The notes under the pieces were generated by a model, which was given only the letters and a program-made list of their open reading frames with translations, had not been told where the DNA came from and searched no databases. 64,000 bases of DNA from Ottowia sp. GTDB lineage: Bacteria; Pseudomonadota; Gammaproteobacteria; Burkholderiales; Burkholderiaceae_C. Below, in pieces: positions 56,669 through 64,000 of this stretch. Each line of letters begins with the position of its first letter. Position 1 is the stretch's first letter. Where the stretch lies: assembly GCF_016703145.1 (NCBI RefSeq), contig NZ_JADJCO010000003.1, positions 1 through 64,000 on the forward strand. The letters are read 5' to 3'. A program made the position numbers and the translations under genes.

Positions 56669-58186
56669 CTACTTGTGGCTGCCGCCACTGGAATACCCGC
56701 CGTACGAGCCGCCGCCCGAGCGCCAGGTGCTGCCCGAGCTGCTGCAGTTCTCGCGCTGCGGGTCACATGACTGCATGCACCCGCGCAGCAACGCCAGGAA
56801 GATGACAAGGATGACAAACATGACGATCACCGACATGCAGCCCACGCCCGATGATGCGCTGACGGGCGCAGCGTCGGTGCGCTTGAGCAGGTCTTCCTTG
56901 CCCTGCAGGCCAAAGGCCTTGATGACAGCGTCGGCCTCCATGCGGCTGCCGCTGGACCAGGTGATCTCGGCCGGCGTCTGCTCCATGGACAGCAGGGCTT
57001 TGCCTTTGGCGAAGTCGCGGTTGAAGGTCTTTTGCCCTCGCGCGACCTGCCAGTAAAACTCGCCCGCCACATAGGTCGTCTCGGCCTCGTAGCTGTACGC
57101 CAGCTGGTAGCTGCTGCCCAGGTAGCTGGCGGTCTGCGCGTTGCGCGACAGCTGCGGCGCGCCCGTGGTGGGCTTGACCATGCTCCAGCCCTCTTCGCTG
57201 TCCACCAGGAAGCTGAAGCCGCGCTTGGGGTGGTACAGCAAATACTCGTCCCAGCCAAAGTGCTCTGCGTCTTCTTCCTGCGGGTCATGGCCCAGCCGGT
57301 GCTGAAAGCCCACCACCTGCCACTGCACGCCCTGCAGCAGCCCCGTGCTGCCCAGCGGGATGATCGGCTGCACGGGCTCGTGCTGGATGGCGTGGCTCAG
57401 TTGTGCGCCCACACCCGAGCTCAGATCGATCAGGCTGTTGCACGAACGGCAGGTGATGGCCTTGCTGTTGGCCAGCGTCACCTCTACCGCCGCGCCGCAG
57501 TTGGGGCAGTCGAACTGGCGGCCGCGCTCCTGCTTGACCATCTCGTCGCGCAAGCCGCTGAGCTTGAGCTCCTCCAGCAGCACCGCCCGACCGCGCGACA
57601 CCGAGGGCGGCTGCGCGCTGTAGTCGATGCTGAGTACCTCGCCCTCGGCGCTGCGCAGCTCCACAAATGCAAACGGCTGGCCCAGCGGCGGCAGGTGCGG
57701 CAGCTCGCCTTGTGCGGCCACCAGCGCGGCCTGGTCGTTGCTGGCGATGCTGAACGGCTTGCCGGCGACCGCCGTGATGGCCCCCACGCGGAATTTGTCG
57801 GCCAGGGGCAGCTCGCGCTGCATTTTTGCCGGCACGCTGAATACATACGCGCCGTTGTCTTCGGCCAGCGTCGCCATGCTGCCATCGTCCAGCAGCGCCT
57901 CCCACTCGGTCCAGGTGCCTGCGGGCGACTTGTATTGCAGCCGGCCCACCAGCGTGAAGGCACGGCCCTGCCAGTGGCCGCTGGCCTGCAGCTGCAACGG
58001 GCTGTGGTCGTCAAACAGCTCGGCCATCTTGCCCACGCGCGTGAGCACGTCGCCACTGCGCACCACGGTGCTGCGGCAATAACCGCACACCGCGTGGGTG
58101 GACTGCGCGCTGCGGAATTCAACCGGCGCGCCGCAGCCAGGGCAGGGTGCGCGGTAGGCGCGAAGGGGGGTAGGTGGAGTGGCCAT
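56669..58186 (-). CDS. DUF4178 protein with zinc ribbons and a C-terminal membrane helix
   Basis: 505 residues from ATG 58186 (earlier ATGs fall in a repeat). Two zinc ribbons, CPGCGAPVEFRSAQSTHAVC and CPNCGAAVEV/CRSCNSLIDL, flank a first DUF4178 barrel (LQASGHWQGRAFTLVGRLQY). A second DUF4178-like unit follows with QWQVVGFQHRLGHDPQEED. A membrane helix (MSVIVMFVILVIFLALL) and a Gly/Ser-rich tail end the protein. This family occurs in envelope-associated operons; function unknown. Confidence 0.85.
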   Translation of the reverse strand: MATPPTPLRAYRAPCPGCGAPVEFRSAQSTHAVCGYCRSTVVRSGDVLTRVGKMAELFDDHSPLQLQASGHWQGRAFTLVGRLQYKSPAGTWTEWEALLDDGSMATLAEDNGAYVFSVPAKMQRELPLADKFRVGAITAVAGKPFSIASNDQAALVAAQGELPHLPPLGQPFAFVELRSAEGEVLSIDYSAQPPSVSRGRAVLLEELKLSGLRDEMVKQERGRQFDCPNCGAAVEVTLANSKAITCRSCNSLIDLSSGVGAQLSHAIQHEPVQPIIPLGSTGLLQGVQWQVVGFQHRLGHDPQEEDAEHFGWDEYLLYHPKRGFSFLVDSEEGWSMVKPTTGAPQLSRNAQTASYLGSSYQLAYSYEAETTYVAGEFYWQVARGQKTFNRDFAKGKALLSMEQTPAEITWSSGSRMEADAVIKAFGLQGKEDLLKRTDAAPVSASSGVGCMSVIVMFVILVIFLALLRGCMQSCDPQRENCSSSGSTWRSGGGSYGGYSSGGSHK

Positions 58187-58196
58187 GGGGAGCGTG

Positions 58197-58268
58197 GTCA
58201 TTGCGGGCTTGACCCGCAATCCAGACGTTGGCGCGCCAACATGGATCCCGGATCAAGTCCGGGATGAC
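58197..58268. repeat. Dispersed REP-like double hairpin
   Basis: Two imperfect hairpins in tandem: TCATTGCGGGCTTGACCCGC followed by AATCC, and GGATCCCGGATCAAGTCCGG followed by GATGAC. This is a second common proteobacterial repeat type, distinct from the one at 1347-1426. It sits between the SPFH and DUF4178 genes and may contribute to attenuation between them. Confidence 0.75.
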
Positions 58269-58280
58269 CCGCCTTCTTTG

Positions 58281-59311
58281 CTACACCAGCTTCTTCAGCA
58301 GCTCGGCCTTCTTGGCGCTGAACTCTTCGTCCGTCAGGATGCCCTTGGCCTTGAGCTCGCCCAGCTTTTCCAGGGTGGCCATGATGTCCTCGGGCTTGAT
58401 GGCCGCGCCAGCTGCGGCTGCAGCAGCATTAGCACCACCCTGCAGGCCCTGCTGCAGGTTCTGCGCCAGCACCTGGCCCAGCGCCAGACCGGCACCCAGG
58501 CCCATGGCGTCGCCGGCAATGCCACTGCCGCCACCGCCTTCGGCAAATTTCGGGATGGCCTGCGCCGTCTGGTACTGCATGAACTTGCCCATGTCGTTGC
58601 CGACCATGCCCATGCCGATCTTCTGGTCCAGGATCTTCTGCAGCTCTTCGGGCAGCGACACGTTCTGCACCGTCATGCCTTCCAACTTGAGGCCGATGGC
58701 CGCAAACGCCGGAGTCAGCTCCGTACTCAGCGCCTTGGCAAACTCGATCTGGTTGGCAGCCAGGTCCAGGAAAGGGATGCCGCTTTGCGCGATGGCGTCA
58801 GACAGATGCTGCAGCACCAACCCGCGCAGCTGGCCGTCCAGATCTTGCGTGCCATAACTTTCACGCGTGCCCGAAATTTCGGTGTGGAACAGCTTGGGGT
58901 CGGCGATGCGAAAGCTGTAATTGCCAAATGCGCGCAGGCGCACGGCGCCAAAATCCTTGTCGCGGATGGTCACGGGCTGCGAGGTGCCCCATTTCTGGTC
59001 CACCTGCTGGCGCGTGCTGAAGAAATACACCTCGCTCTTGAACGGGGACTCAAACAGCTTGTCCCAGTTCTTCAGGTAGGTCAGCACCGGAATGGTCTGC
59101 GTCGTGAGCTTGTACATGCCGGGGCCAAACACATCGGCCACCTTGCCCTCGTTCACAAACACCGCCATTTGTGATTCACGCACCGTCAGCGACGCGCCGT
59201 ACTGGATTTCCATGTCGCGCATGGGGAAGCGCCAGGCCAGCGTGCCGTCGCCCTCCTCGGTCCACTGGATGATGTCAATGAACTGTTTCTTGATGAAGTC
59301 CATCAGGCCCA
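58281..59311 (-). CDS. SPFH-domain protein (YdjI-like) with SHOCT tail
   Basis: 343 residues. The SPFH core reads MGLMDFIKKQFIDIIQWTEE, LTVRESQMAVFVNEGKVADV, FGPGMYKLTTQTIPVLTYLK and RDKDFGAVRLRAFGNYSFRI. A glycine/alanine-rich segment follows (GLQGGANAAAAAAGAAIKPE), and a SHOCT-type C-terminus LGELKAKGILTDEEFSAKKA ends it. It matches the YdjI ('virion core protein') group that in Bacillus works with a PspA homologue. These proteins associate with the membrane. It is the first gene of the DUF4178-DUF350-SpeE-like-oxidase series. Confidence 0.88.
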
Positions 59312-59370
59312 TGGCGAATCCTCCGGCTGGTAGAAAGGTTTGCGGATGATAGCTCCGCGCAGTGCGTTGT

Positions 59371-61224
59371 CTATGACGGCGAAACGGGCGACACAGGCTC
59401 GGCTGCCTGCTCCATCGCATCCGCCGCCTCTTCGTTCAGCGCGCGGCCCTCGCGCTGCGGCTGGGTCAGCGGCGTGGGCTGCCAGCGCTGGCCGTGCATC
59501 AGGTCAACACCACTGACCGGCGTGCCAGCCATCTGCAGCTGCAGCCGCTGCGCGTCGCGGCGGCGGATGTCTTCGGCCACTTCGGTGATGTCAACCTCCT
59601 GCACGCCAAACACACGCAGCGCCTGGGCGCCAAAGGCCAGGGCGGATTCAAACGTCTCGCGTATCTGGTAGTCCACGCCGTGGCGGATCAGCTCGATGGC
59701 ATGCTGGCGGTCGTAGGCGCGCGCCAGCACCGGCGTCAGCGGGCATTCATGTTTGAGCAGGCCGACAATTTTGCTGGTGACTTCCTTTTGGTCCACGCAC
59801 ACCAAAATGGCCTTGGCGTGGCTGGCGCCGCTGGCGTGCAACACGTCCAGCCGCGTGCCATCGCCGTAAAACACCTTGAAGCCGAACTGCGCCGCAGCGC
59901 GGATCATGTCGGTGTCGTTTTCAATGATCACCACATCAATGCCGCGCGCCAGCAGCGCCTGGCTGGCGATCTGGCCGAATCGGCCGAAGCCGATCACCAG
60001 CACGCTGCCCGACTGCGCGTCGCCCGCCATCACGTCCTCTATCCCGTCCATGCTGGGCGGGGGCGGCGCCGGCATGACCCAGCGCAGCGACAGCACGGCC
60101 AGCGGGGTGAGCGCCATGGACAGGATGATGGCTGCCGTCAGCAGCGCATTCACGTTGCCTTCCACGATGCCCGCTGTAGTGGCCGCGGAATACAGCACAA
60201 AGGCAAATTCGCCGCCCTGCGCCATCAGCGCAGCACGTTGCAATGCGTCGGCGTGGCTGGCTTTGGTGGCACGCGCCACTGCGTAGATGCCCGCGCTTTT
60301 GAGCGCCATGTACGCCAACACGGCGCCCAGCAGCAGCTTCCAGTCGGCTAGCACCAGCTTGATGTCCAGCGACATGCCCACGCTCATGAAGAACAGGCCC
60401 AGCAGAATGCCGCGAAACGGCTCGATATCCGCCTCCAGCTGGTGGCGAAAAGTGGACTCGGACAGCATCACGCCGGCTGCAAACGCGCCCATGGCCATGG
60501 ACAGCCCGCCCCACTGCATGGCCAGGGCGGCACCCAGCACCACCAGCAGTGCGGCGGCCGTCATGACCTCGCGCGCATTGGCATGCGCCAGCACGCGGAA
60601 CAACGGGTTCAGCAGCCAGCGGCTGACGCCAATCAGCCCCACCACGGCCGCCACGGCCACGCCCACCGTGACCCAGCGCGAGACCTCTGCCTCGGCCGGC
60701 GCGGGCGCCATGAAGGCCACAATGGCCAGCAGCGGCACGATGGCCAGGTCTTCCAGCAGCAGGATGGACACGATGCGCTGGCCGCGCGGGGTGGAGGTGT
60801 CGCCGCGCTCATCCAGCAGCTGCATGACGATGGCGGTGGACGACAGCACAAAACCCGCCGCCGCAATGAACGCCACCTTGCCCGACAGGCCGCCCAGCAT
60901 GCCCAGGCCCGAAAGCAGCGCCGTGCACACCGCCACTTGCATAAGCCCCAGGCCAAAGATCTGGCGGCGCATGGACCACAGCTTGGTGGGCTGCATCTCC
61001 AGCCCGATGACAAACAGGAACATCACCACGCCCAGCTCGGCCACATGCAGGATGGTCTGCGCCTCGCTGAAAAAGGCCAGGCCAAAGGGCCCGATGGCCA
61101 GGCCCGCGGCCAGGTAACCCAGCACCGAGCCCAGCCCCAGCCGCTTGAACAGCGGCACCGCAATGACGCCCGCGGCCAGCAGGACGACGACCTTGACGAG
61201 TTCGGTGCCTGCTTCTGCGGCCAT
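59371..61224 (-). CDS. CPA2-family K+/H+ antiporter (KefB/KefC type)
   Basis: 617 residues. About twelve membrane helices begin with ELVKVVVLLAAGVIAVPLFK and include the ion-site region LLLEDLAIVPLLAIVAFMAP and MAMGAFAAGVMLSES. An RCK nucleotide-binding domain follows at about residue 410 (VLVIGFGRFGQIASQALLAR). The C-terminal tail lacks the extended KefC regulatory end. It moves potassium against protons. No KefF or KefG ancillary protein gene is adjacent. Confidence 0.9.
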   Translation of the reverse strand: MAAEAGTELVKVVVLLAAGVIAVPLFKRLGLGSVLGYLAAGLAIGPFGLAFFSEAQTILHVAELGVVMFLFVIGLEMQPTKLWSMRRQIFGLGLMQVAVCTALLSGLGMLGGLSGKVAFIAAAGFVLSSTAIVMQLLDERGDTSTPRGQRIVSILLLEDLAIVPLLAIVAFMAPAPAEAEVSRWVTVGVAVAAVVGLIGVSRWLLNPLFRVLAHANAREVMTAAALLVVLGAALAMQWGGLSMAMGAFAAGVMLSESTFRHQLEADIEPFRGILLGLFFMSVGMSLDIKLVLADWKLLLGAVLAYMALKSAGIYAVARATKASHADALQRAALMAQGGEFAFVLYSAATTAGIVEGNVNALLTAAIILSMALTPLAVLSLRWVMPAPPPPSMDGIEDVMAGDAQSGSVLVIGFGRFGQIASQALLARGIDVVIIENDTDMIRAAAQFGFKVFYGDGTRLDVLHASGASHAKAILVCVDQKEVTSKIVGLLKHECPLTPVLARAYDRQHAIELIRHGVDYQIRETFESALAFGAQALRVFGVQEVDITEVAEDIRRRDAQRLQLQMAGTPVSGVDLMHGQRWQPTPLTQPQREGRALNEEAADAMEQAAEPVSPVSPS

Positions 61225-61314
61225 GGAGAGTGCTTCCGGGGTTTCGAGGGGTGTTGCGGGATGCGACCGCAAAGTCTACCGCGCCCCCTCTTTTGGCGCC
61301 CCCCGAATCGCCGA

Positions 61315-62481
61315 CTACGACGCCAGCGCGCTCATCTCGCGGTGCAGGTCGGCCTTGCCTTCAAAGCCGATGCCCGGCAGCTCGGGCAGCATCACATGGC
61401 CGCCGTCCACCTTCACGCCGTCGGGGAAGCCGCCGAAGGGCTGGAACAGGTCGGGGTAGGACTCGTTGCCGCCCAGGCCCAGGCCGGCCGCAATGGCCAG
61501 CGACATCTGGTGGCCGCCGTGCGGGATGCAGCGGCTGGGCGACCAGCCGTGCTGGCGCAGCATGTCCAGCGTGCGCAGGTATTCCACCAGGCCGTAGCTC
61601 AGGGCGCAGTCAAACTGCAACCAGTCGCGGTCAGCGCGCATGCCGCCGTGGCGGATGAGGTTGCGCGCGTCCTGCATCGAGAACAGGTTTTCGCCCGTGG
61701 CCATGGGGTTGGCGTAGTAGTTGCGCAATGTGGCCTGCAGCTCGTAGTCCAGCGGGTCGCCGGCTTCTTCGTACCAGAACAGGTTGTATGGCGACAGCGC
61801 CTTGGCATAGGCAATGGCGGTGTCCAGGTCGAAGCGGCCGTTGGCGTCCACCGCCAGGCGCTGGCCGTCCTGCAGGATGGACAGCACCGAATCAATGCGG
61901 CGCAGGTCGTCGCCCAGGCTCGCGCCTCCGATCTTCATCTTGACCACGTTGTAGCCGCGGTCCAGGTAGCTGCGCATCTCGTCCTTGAGCTTGGCGTCGT
62001 CCTTGCCCGGGTAGTAGTAGCCGCCGGCTGCGTAAACGAACACCCGGCGGTTGGCCGTGCCGTTGCCATAGCGGTCGGCCAGCAGCTGGAACAGGGGCTT
62101 GCCTTCGATCTTGGCCACAGCGTCCCAGATGGCCATGTCGATGGTGCCAATGGCGACGGACCGTTCACCGTGGCCGCCGGGCTTTTCGTTGGTGAACATC
62201 GTGGCCCAGACCTTGTGCGGGTCGATGTTGTGGCCTGACTCATCCAGCAGGCTGTCTGGTTCGGCTTCCAGGATGCGGGGGATGAATCGCTCGCGCATCA
62301 GCATGCCCTGGCCGTAGCGGCCGTTGGAGTTGAAGCCGTAGCCGATCACCGGCTTGCCGTTGCGCACCACGTCGGTCACCACGGCCACCAGGCTCAGCGT
62401 CATCTTGCTGAAGTCGATGTAGGCGTTGCGGATGGGGGAACTGATAGGGCAGGTCTTTTCGCGGATTTCAACGATTTTCAT
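61315..62481 (-). CDS. tarD: D(-)-tartrate dehydratase (enolase superfamily)
   Basis: 388 residues, intact. It follows the Bradyrhizobium D-tartrate dehydratase closely: ISSPIRNAYIDFSKMTLSLV, NEKPGGHGERSVAIGTIDMA, the catalytic lysine in YNVVKMKIGGASLG, metal ligands in AVDANGRFDLDTAIAYAK and NLFWYEEAGDPLDYELQ, and the catalytic His in RCIPHGGHQMSLAIAAGLG. It dehydrates tartrate to oxaloacetate. It is divergent from a LysR regulator that probably controls it. Confidence 0.92.
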   Translation of the reverse strand: MKIVEIREKTCPISSPIRNAYIDFSKMTLSLVAVVTDVVRNGKPVIGYGFNSNGRYGQGMLMRERFIPRILEAEPDSLLDESGHNIDPHKVWATMFTNEKPGGHGERSVAIGTIDMAIWDAVAKIEGKPLFQLLADRYGNGTANRRVFVYAAGGYYYPGKDDAKLKDEMRSYLDRGYNVVKMKIGGASLGDDLRRIDSVLSILQDGQRLAVDANGRFDLDTAIAYAKALSPYNLFWYEEAGDPLDYELQATLRNYYANPMATGENLFSMQDARNLIRHGGMRADRDWLQFDCALSYGLVEYLRTLDMLRQHGWSPSRCIPHGGHQMSLAIAAGLGLGGNESYPDLFQPFGGFPDGVKVDGGHVMLPELPGIGFEGKADLHREMSALAS

Positions 62482-62526
62482 GGGTGGGCTCCAAAGGGTC
62501 AGGGTGCGATGATGGCGGGGTTGCGC

Positions 62527-62540
62527 CATTGGCGCCAATG
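62527..62540. promoter_or_regulatory. 14-bp palindrome between tarD and lysR
   Basis: CATTGGCGCCAATG is a perfect dyad located 45 bp upstream of the tarD start and 50 bp upstream of the LysR start. The ATTGG...CCAAT form fits LysR-type recognition. It probably mediates coordinated control of both genes. Confidence 0.6.
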
Positions 62541-62590
62541 CCCGTTTTCTCTGCTTTGATGCCCTGGAATAACCGCGCATTACACCAACC

Positions 62591-63547
62591 ATGAACCTGT
62601 CCTGGCTCCATGACTTCCTGGCTCTGGCCGAGACAGGCAATTTCTCTCGCGCGGCCGATGCGCGCCACATGACGCAGCCCGCATTCAGCCGGCGCATCCG
62701 CGCGCTGGAGGACTGGCTGGGCGTGGCGTTGTTTGACCGCAGCTCGCAACCCGCGCGGCTGACGGCCACCGGCGAATGGTTTCTGGGCGTGGCGCACGAG
62801 TTGCTGGCGCGCACCGCCCGCCTGCCCGCTGACGCGCAGGCGCTGGCCGAATCCACGTCGGCCACGCTGCGCCTGGCCGCCACCCATGCGCTGTCGTTCA
62901 CCTTCCTGCCCGGCTGGCTGCGCGGGCTGGAGACCCACACCACGCTGGGCCCGGTGCGGCTGGTGTCTGATGTGCTGCAGCAGTGCGAGGCCCTGTTGCA
63001 ACAAGGCCGCGTGCAGTTTTTGCTGTGCCATGCGCACGCAGCCGCGCCCGGCGCCCTGGATGCGGCGGGTTTCCCGTGGTTGCGGGTGGGCCAGGATGCG
63101 CTGTTGCCCGTAACTGCACCGGCGCGCGGGGGCAAGCCGCTGCACAAGCTGGACGGCAAAGCCGCAGGCGGCGTTCCGCTGCTGGCCTACAGCGCTGAAT
63201 CCGGCATAGGCCGCGTGGTGCAAGCCGTGCACGGCGCCGCGCTGCAGGCCCTGGGTGCGCGACCCGTGGTCACGGCCCATCTGGCGACGGTACTCAAGAC
63301 CATGGCGGTGGATGGTCGCGGTGTGGCCTGGTTGCCCGCCACGCTGGTGCAGGACGACCTGGACGCGGGCCGGCTGGTGCTGGCGGGGGCGCCCGCCTGG
63401 CAGGTGCCGCTGGAGCTGCGGCTGTACCGCGACGCGGCGGCGGGTACGCCGGCGGCCCAGGGTTTCTGGCGTGCGGCGGGGGCCAACAGGGGTCTGAAGA
63501 GCGGCGCTGCCAGTGTGAGGATTCGTAGTTGTTGCTCTCTCCCCTGA
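62591..63547 (+). CDS. LysR-family transcriptional regulator
   Basis: 318 residues. The HTH is DFLALAETGNFSRAADARHM with TQPAFSRRIRALEDWLGVAL, followed by the RLTATGEWF hinge. The effector domain runs from about residue 90 (TLRLAATHALSFTFLPGWL). The C-terminal end is rich in Arg and Ser after the usual domain end and may be extended. It is divergent from the tartrate dehydratase gene and likely responds to tartrate or a related hydroxy acid. Confidence 0.9.
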   Translation: MNLSWLHDFLALAETGNFSRAADARHMTQPAFSRRIRALEDWLGVALFDRSSQPARLTATGEWFLGVAHELLARTARLPADAQALAESTSATLRLAATHALSFTFLPGWLRGLETHTTLGPVRLVSDVLQQCEALLQQGRVQFLLCHAHAAAPGALDAAGFPWLRVGQDALLPVTAPARGGKPLHKLDGKAAGGVPLLAYSAESGIGRVVQAVHGAALQALGARPVVTAHLATVLKTMAVDGRGVAWLPATLVQDDLDAGRLVLAGAPAWQVPLELRLYRDAAAGTPAAQGFWRAAGANRGLKSGAASVRIRSCCSLP

Positions 63548-63607
63548 GCGGGCATCTGCGTGGTCGTCGCGGCATCGAATCGCAACCGGGGGGCGTGCAG
63601 ACATGAA

Positions 63608-63635
63608 AAGTCCTATTGACAGAACAATAGGACTT
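63608..63635. promoter_or_regulatory. 28-bp inverted repeat overlapping a -35 box, GntR operator
   Basis: Perfect 11-bp arms AAGTCCTATTG and CAATAGGACTT are separated by 6 bp. The left arm contains the start of TTGACA (63616-63621), a consensus -35 box. A CAATAT at 63640-63645 is a possible -10 with 18-bp spacing. Binding here would block RNA polymerase, so the GntR gene beginning just downstream is probably autoregulated. Confidence 0.75.
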
Positions 63636-63651
63636 CATTCAATATCCCTGC

Positions 63652-64000
63652 ATGCAAGCGGACATGCCCCTTCCCAAGTACCACCAGATCTACCTGGTGC
63701 TCAAGGAGGGTTTGCTGGAGGGCAAGTTCGCGCAGGGAATGCCCGGCGAGATCAGCCTTGTGCAGCAGTTCGGCGTGGCCCGTGTCACGGTTCGCAAGGC
63801 CCTGGAGCTGTTGTCGTCCGAGGGCCTGATCACCCGGCAGCGGGGCCGCGGCACGGTCGTCAAGCCGGCGGCGCTGTCCAGCCCCGCGGTCGCCGACGCA
63901 GGCGCGCGACGCAGCGGACGCACGGGTCTGCTCGACAACCTGGTGAGTATCAGCATGGGCACCCGCATCAAGGTGGTGGATCTATCGCAGATACAGGCCT
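63652..64000 (+). CDS. GntR-family (HutC type) regulator, 5' part, runs off the window
   Basis: The first 116 codons are visible. The GntR HTH reads KYHQIYLVLKEGLLEGKFAQ and QFGVARVTVRKALELLSSEG, with the wing RQRGRGTVV. A linker rich in Ala and Arg leads into the start of what looks like the UTRA effector domain (VSISMGTRIKVVDL). The ATG at 63652 leaves little space after the -10 box, so the in-frame ATG at 63664 may be the start. The ligand is unknown as the rest is not in the window. Confidence 0.82.
   Translation, partial: MQADMPLPKYHQIYLVLKEGLLEGKFAQGMPGEISLVQQFGVARVTVRKALELLSSEGLITRQRGRGTVVKPAALSSPAVADAGARRSGRTGLLDNLVSISMGTRIKVVDLSQIQA

Noticed and set aside
58187..58219. Upstream starts of the DUF4178 gene
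   Set aside because: They fall in a dispersed REP-like repeat; the ATG at 58186 begins just before the conserved zinc ribbon.

Overview
The window is high-GC (about two thirds G+C) DNA with tightly packed, often overlapping genes. Gene content (glyceraldehyde-3-phosphate dehydrogenase beside transketolase, ProQ, SlyD, a YjjJ-type HipA kinase, AtzF/AtzE amidases, a PhnW/PhnA/PhnY phosphonate pathway) suggests a betaproteobacterium of the Burkholderiales, most likely Comamonadaceae. This is judged from protein style, not from a database search. No rRNA, tRNA, phage, transposase or CRISPR array was seen. About half of the genes carry single-base frameshifts, many in homopolymers, in frames that are otherwise well conserved. 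I read most of these as consensus errors of a long-read or metagenomic assembly and annotate through them. A few lesions look different: an internally deleted permease, an in-frame TAG in an RND pump gene, and a scrambled G-rich stretch in a PhoX-like gene.

Layout. 92-8978 (minus): one long operon running atzF, a taurine/nitrate-type ABC transporter, atzG, atzE, an AtzH/HpxZ protein, then a damaged BMP-family ABC importer; together a ureide or carboxybiuret-type nitrogen scavenging unit. 9107-12474: small unrelated genes (lone ABC ATPase, zinc-ribbon protein, ArsR-like regulator, NIPSNAP protein, HipA-like kinase). 12476-21523: TrxC, a small membrane protein, a Tat-exported sulfide-dehydrogenase-like flavoprotein, a secreted rhodanese, TolC, a YgaP-like membrane protein, an RND permease and its adaptor, divergent from an ArsR regulator across a perfect 26-bp palindrome. 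This looks like a reactive-sulfur response coupled to an RND efflux pump and is one of the two most interesting units.

21527-28399 (minus): glutamine-synthetase-like ligase, iron alcohol dehydrogenase, aldehyde dehydrogenase, two gamma-glutamyl hydrolases and a HAD phosphatase, which fit a gamma-glutamylated amine or amino-alcohol pathway. It continues without a break from the 2-aminoethylphosphonate (AEP) importer and phnW transaminase (28403-33414). Divergently, 33600-41587 (plus) encodes the regulator PhnR, phosphonoacetate hydrolase, phosphonoacetaldehyde dehydrogenase, an HDIG protein, an EamA exporter, a sarcosine/dimethylglycine-dehydrogenase-like flavoprotein and an FAH-family hydrolase. 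AEP would be transaminated to phosphonoacetaldehyde, oxidised to phosphonoacetate and hydrolysed to acetate and phosphate.

41584-52612 is mostly housekeeping: ProQ, SlyD, a broken PhoX, an Mrr-like membrane nuclease, an adenylate cyclase, gap-tkt with a clear terminator, SpeD, MurU, PepP, and a ParD-like/zeta toxin pair. 52997-59311 (minus) holds an SPFH (YdjI-like) protein, a DUF4178 zinc-ribbon protein, a DUF350 membrane protein, a membrane spermidine-synthase-like enzyme and an amine-oxidase-like lipoprotein: a poorly understood envelope/polyamine system and the other main candidate. The window ends with a KefB-type antiporter, D-tartrate dehydratase with a divergent LysR regulator, and the start of a GntR regulator. 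Three copies of an inverted-repeat-bounded element of about 230 bp (two back to back at 26489-27001, one at 56140-56368) are a dispersed repeat with no obvious coding function.
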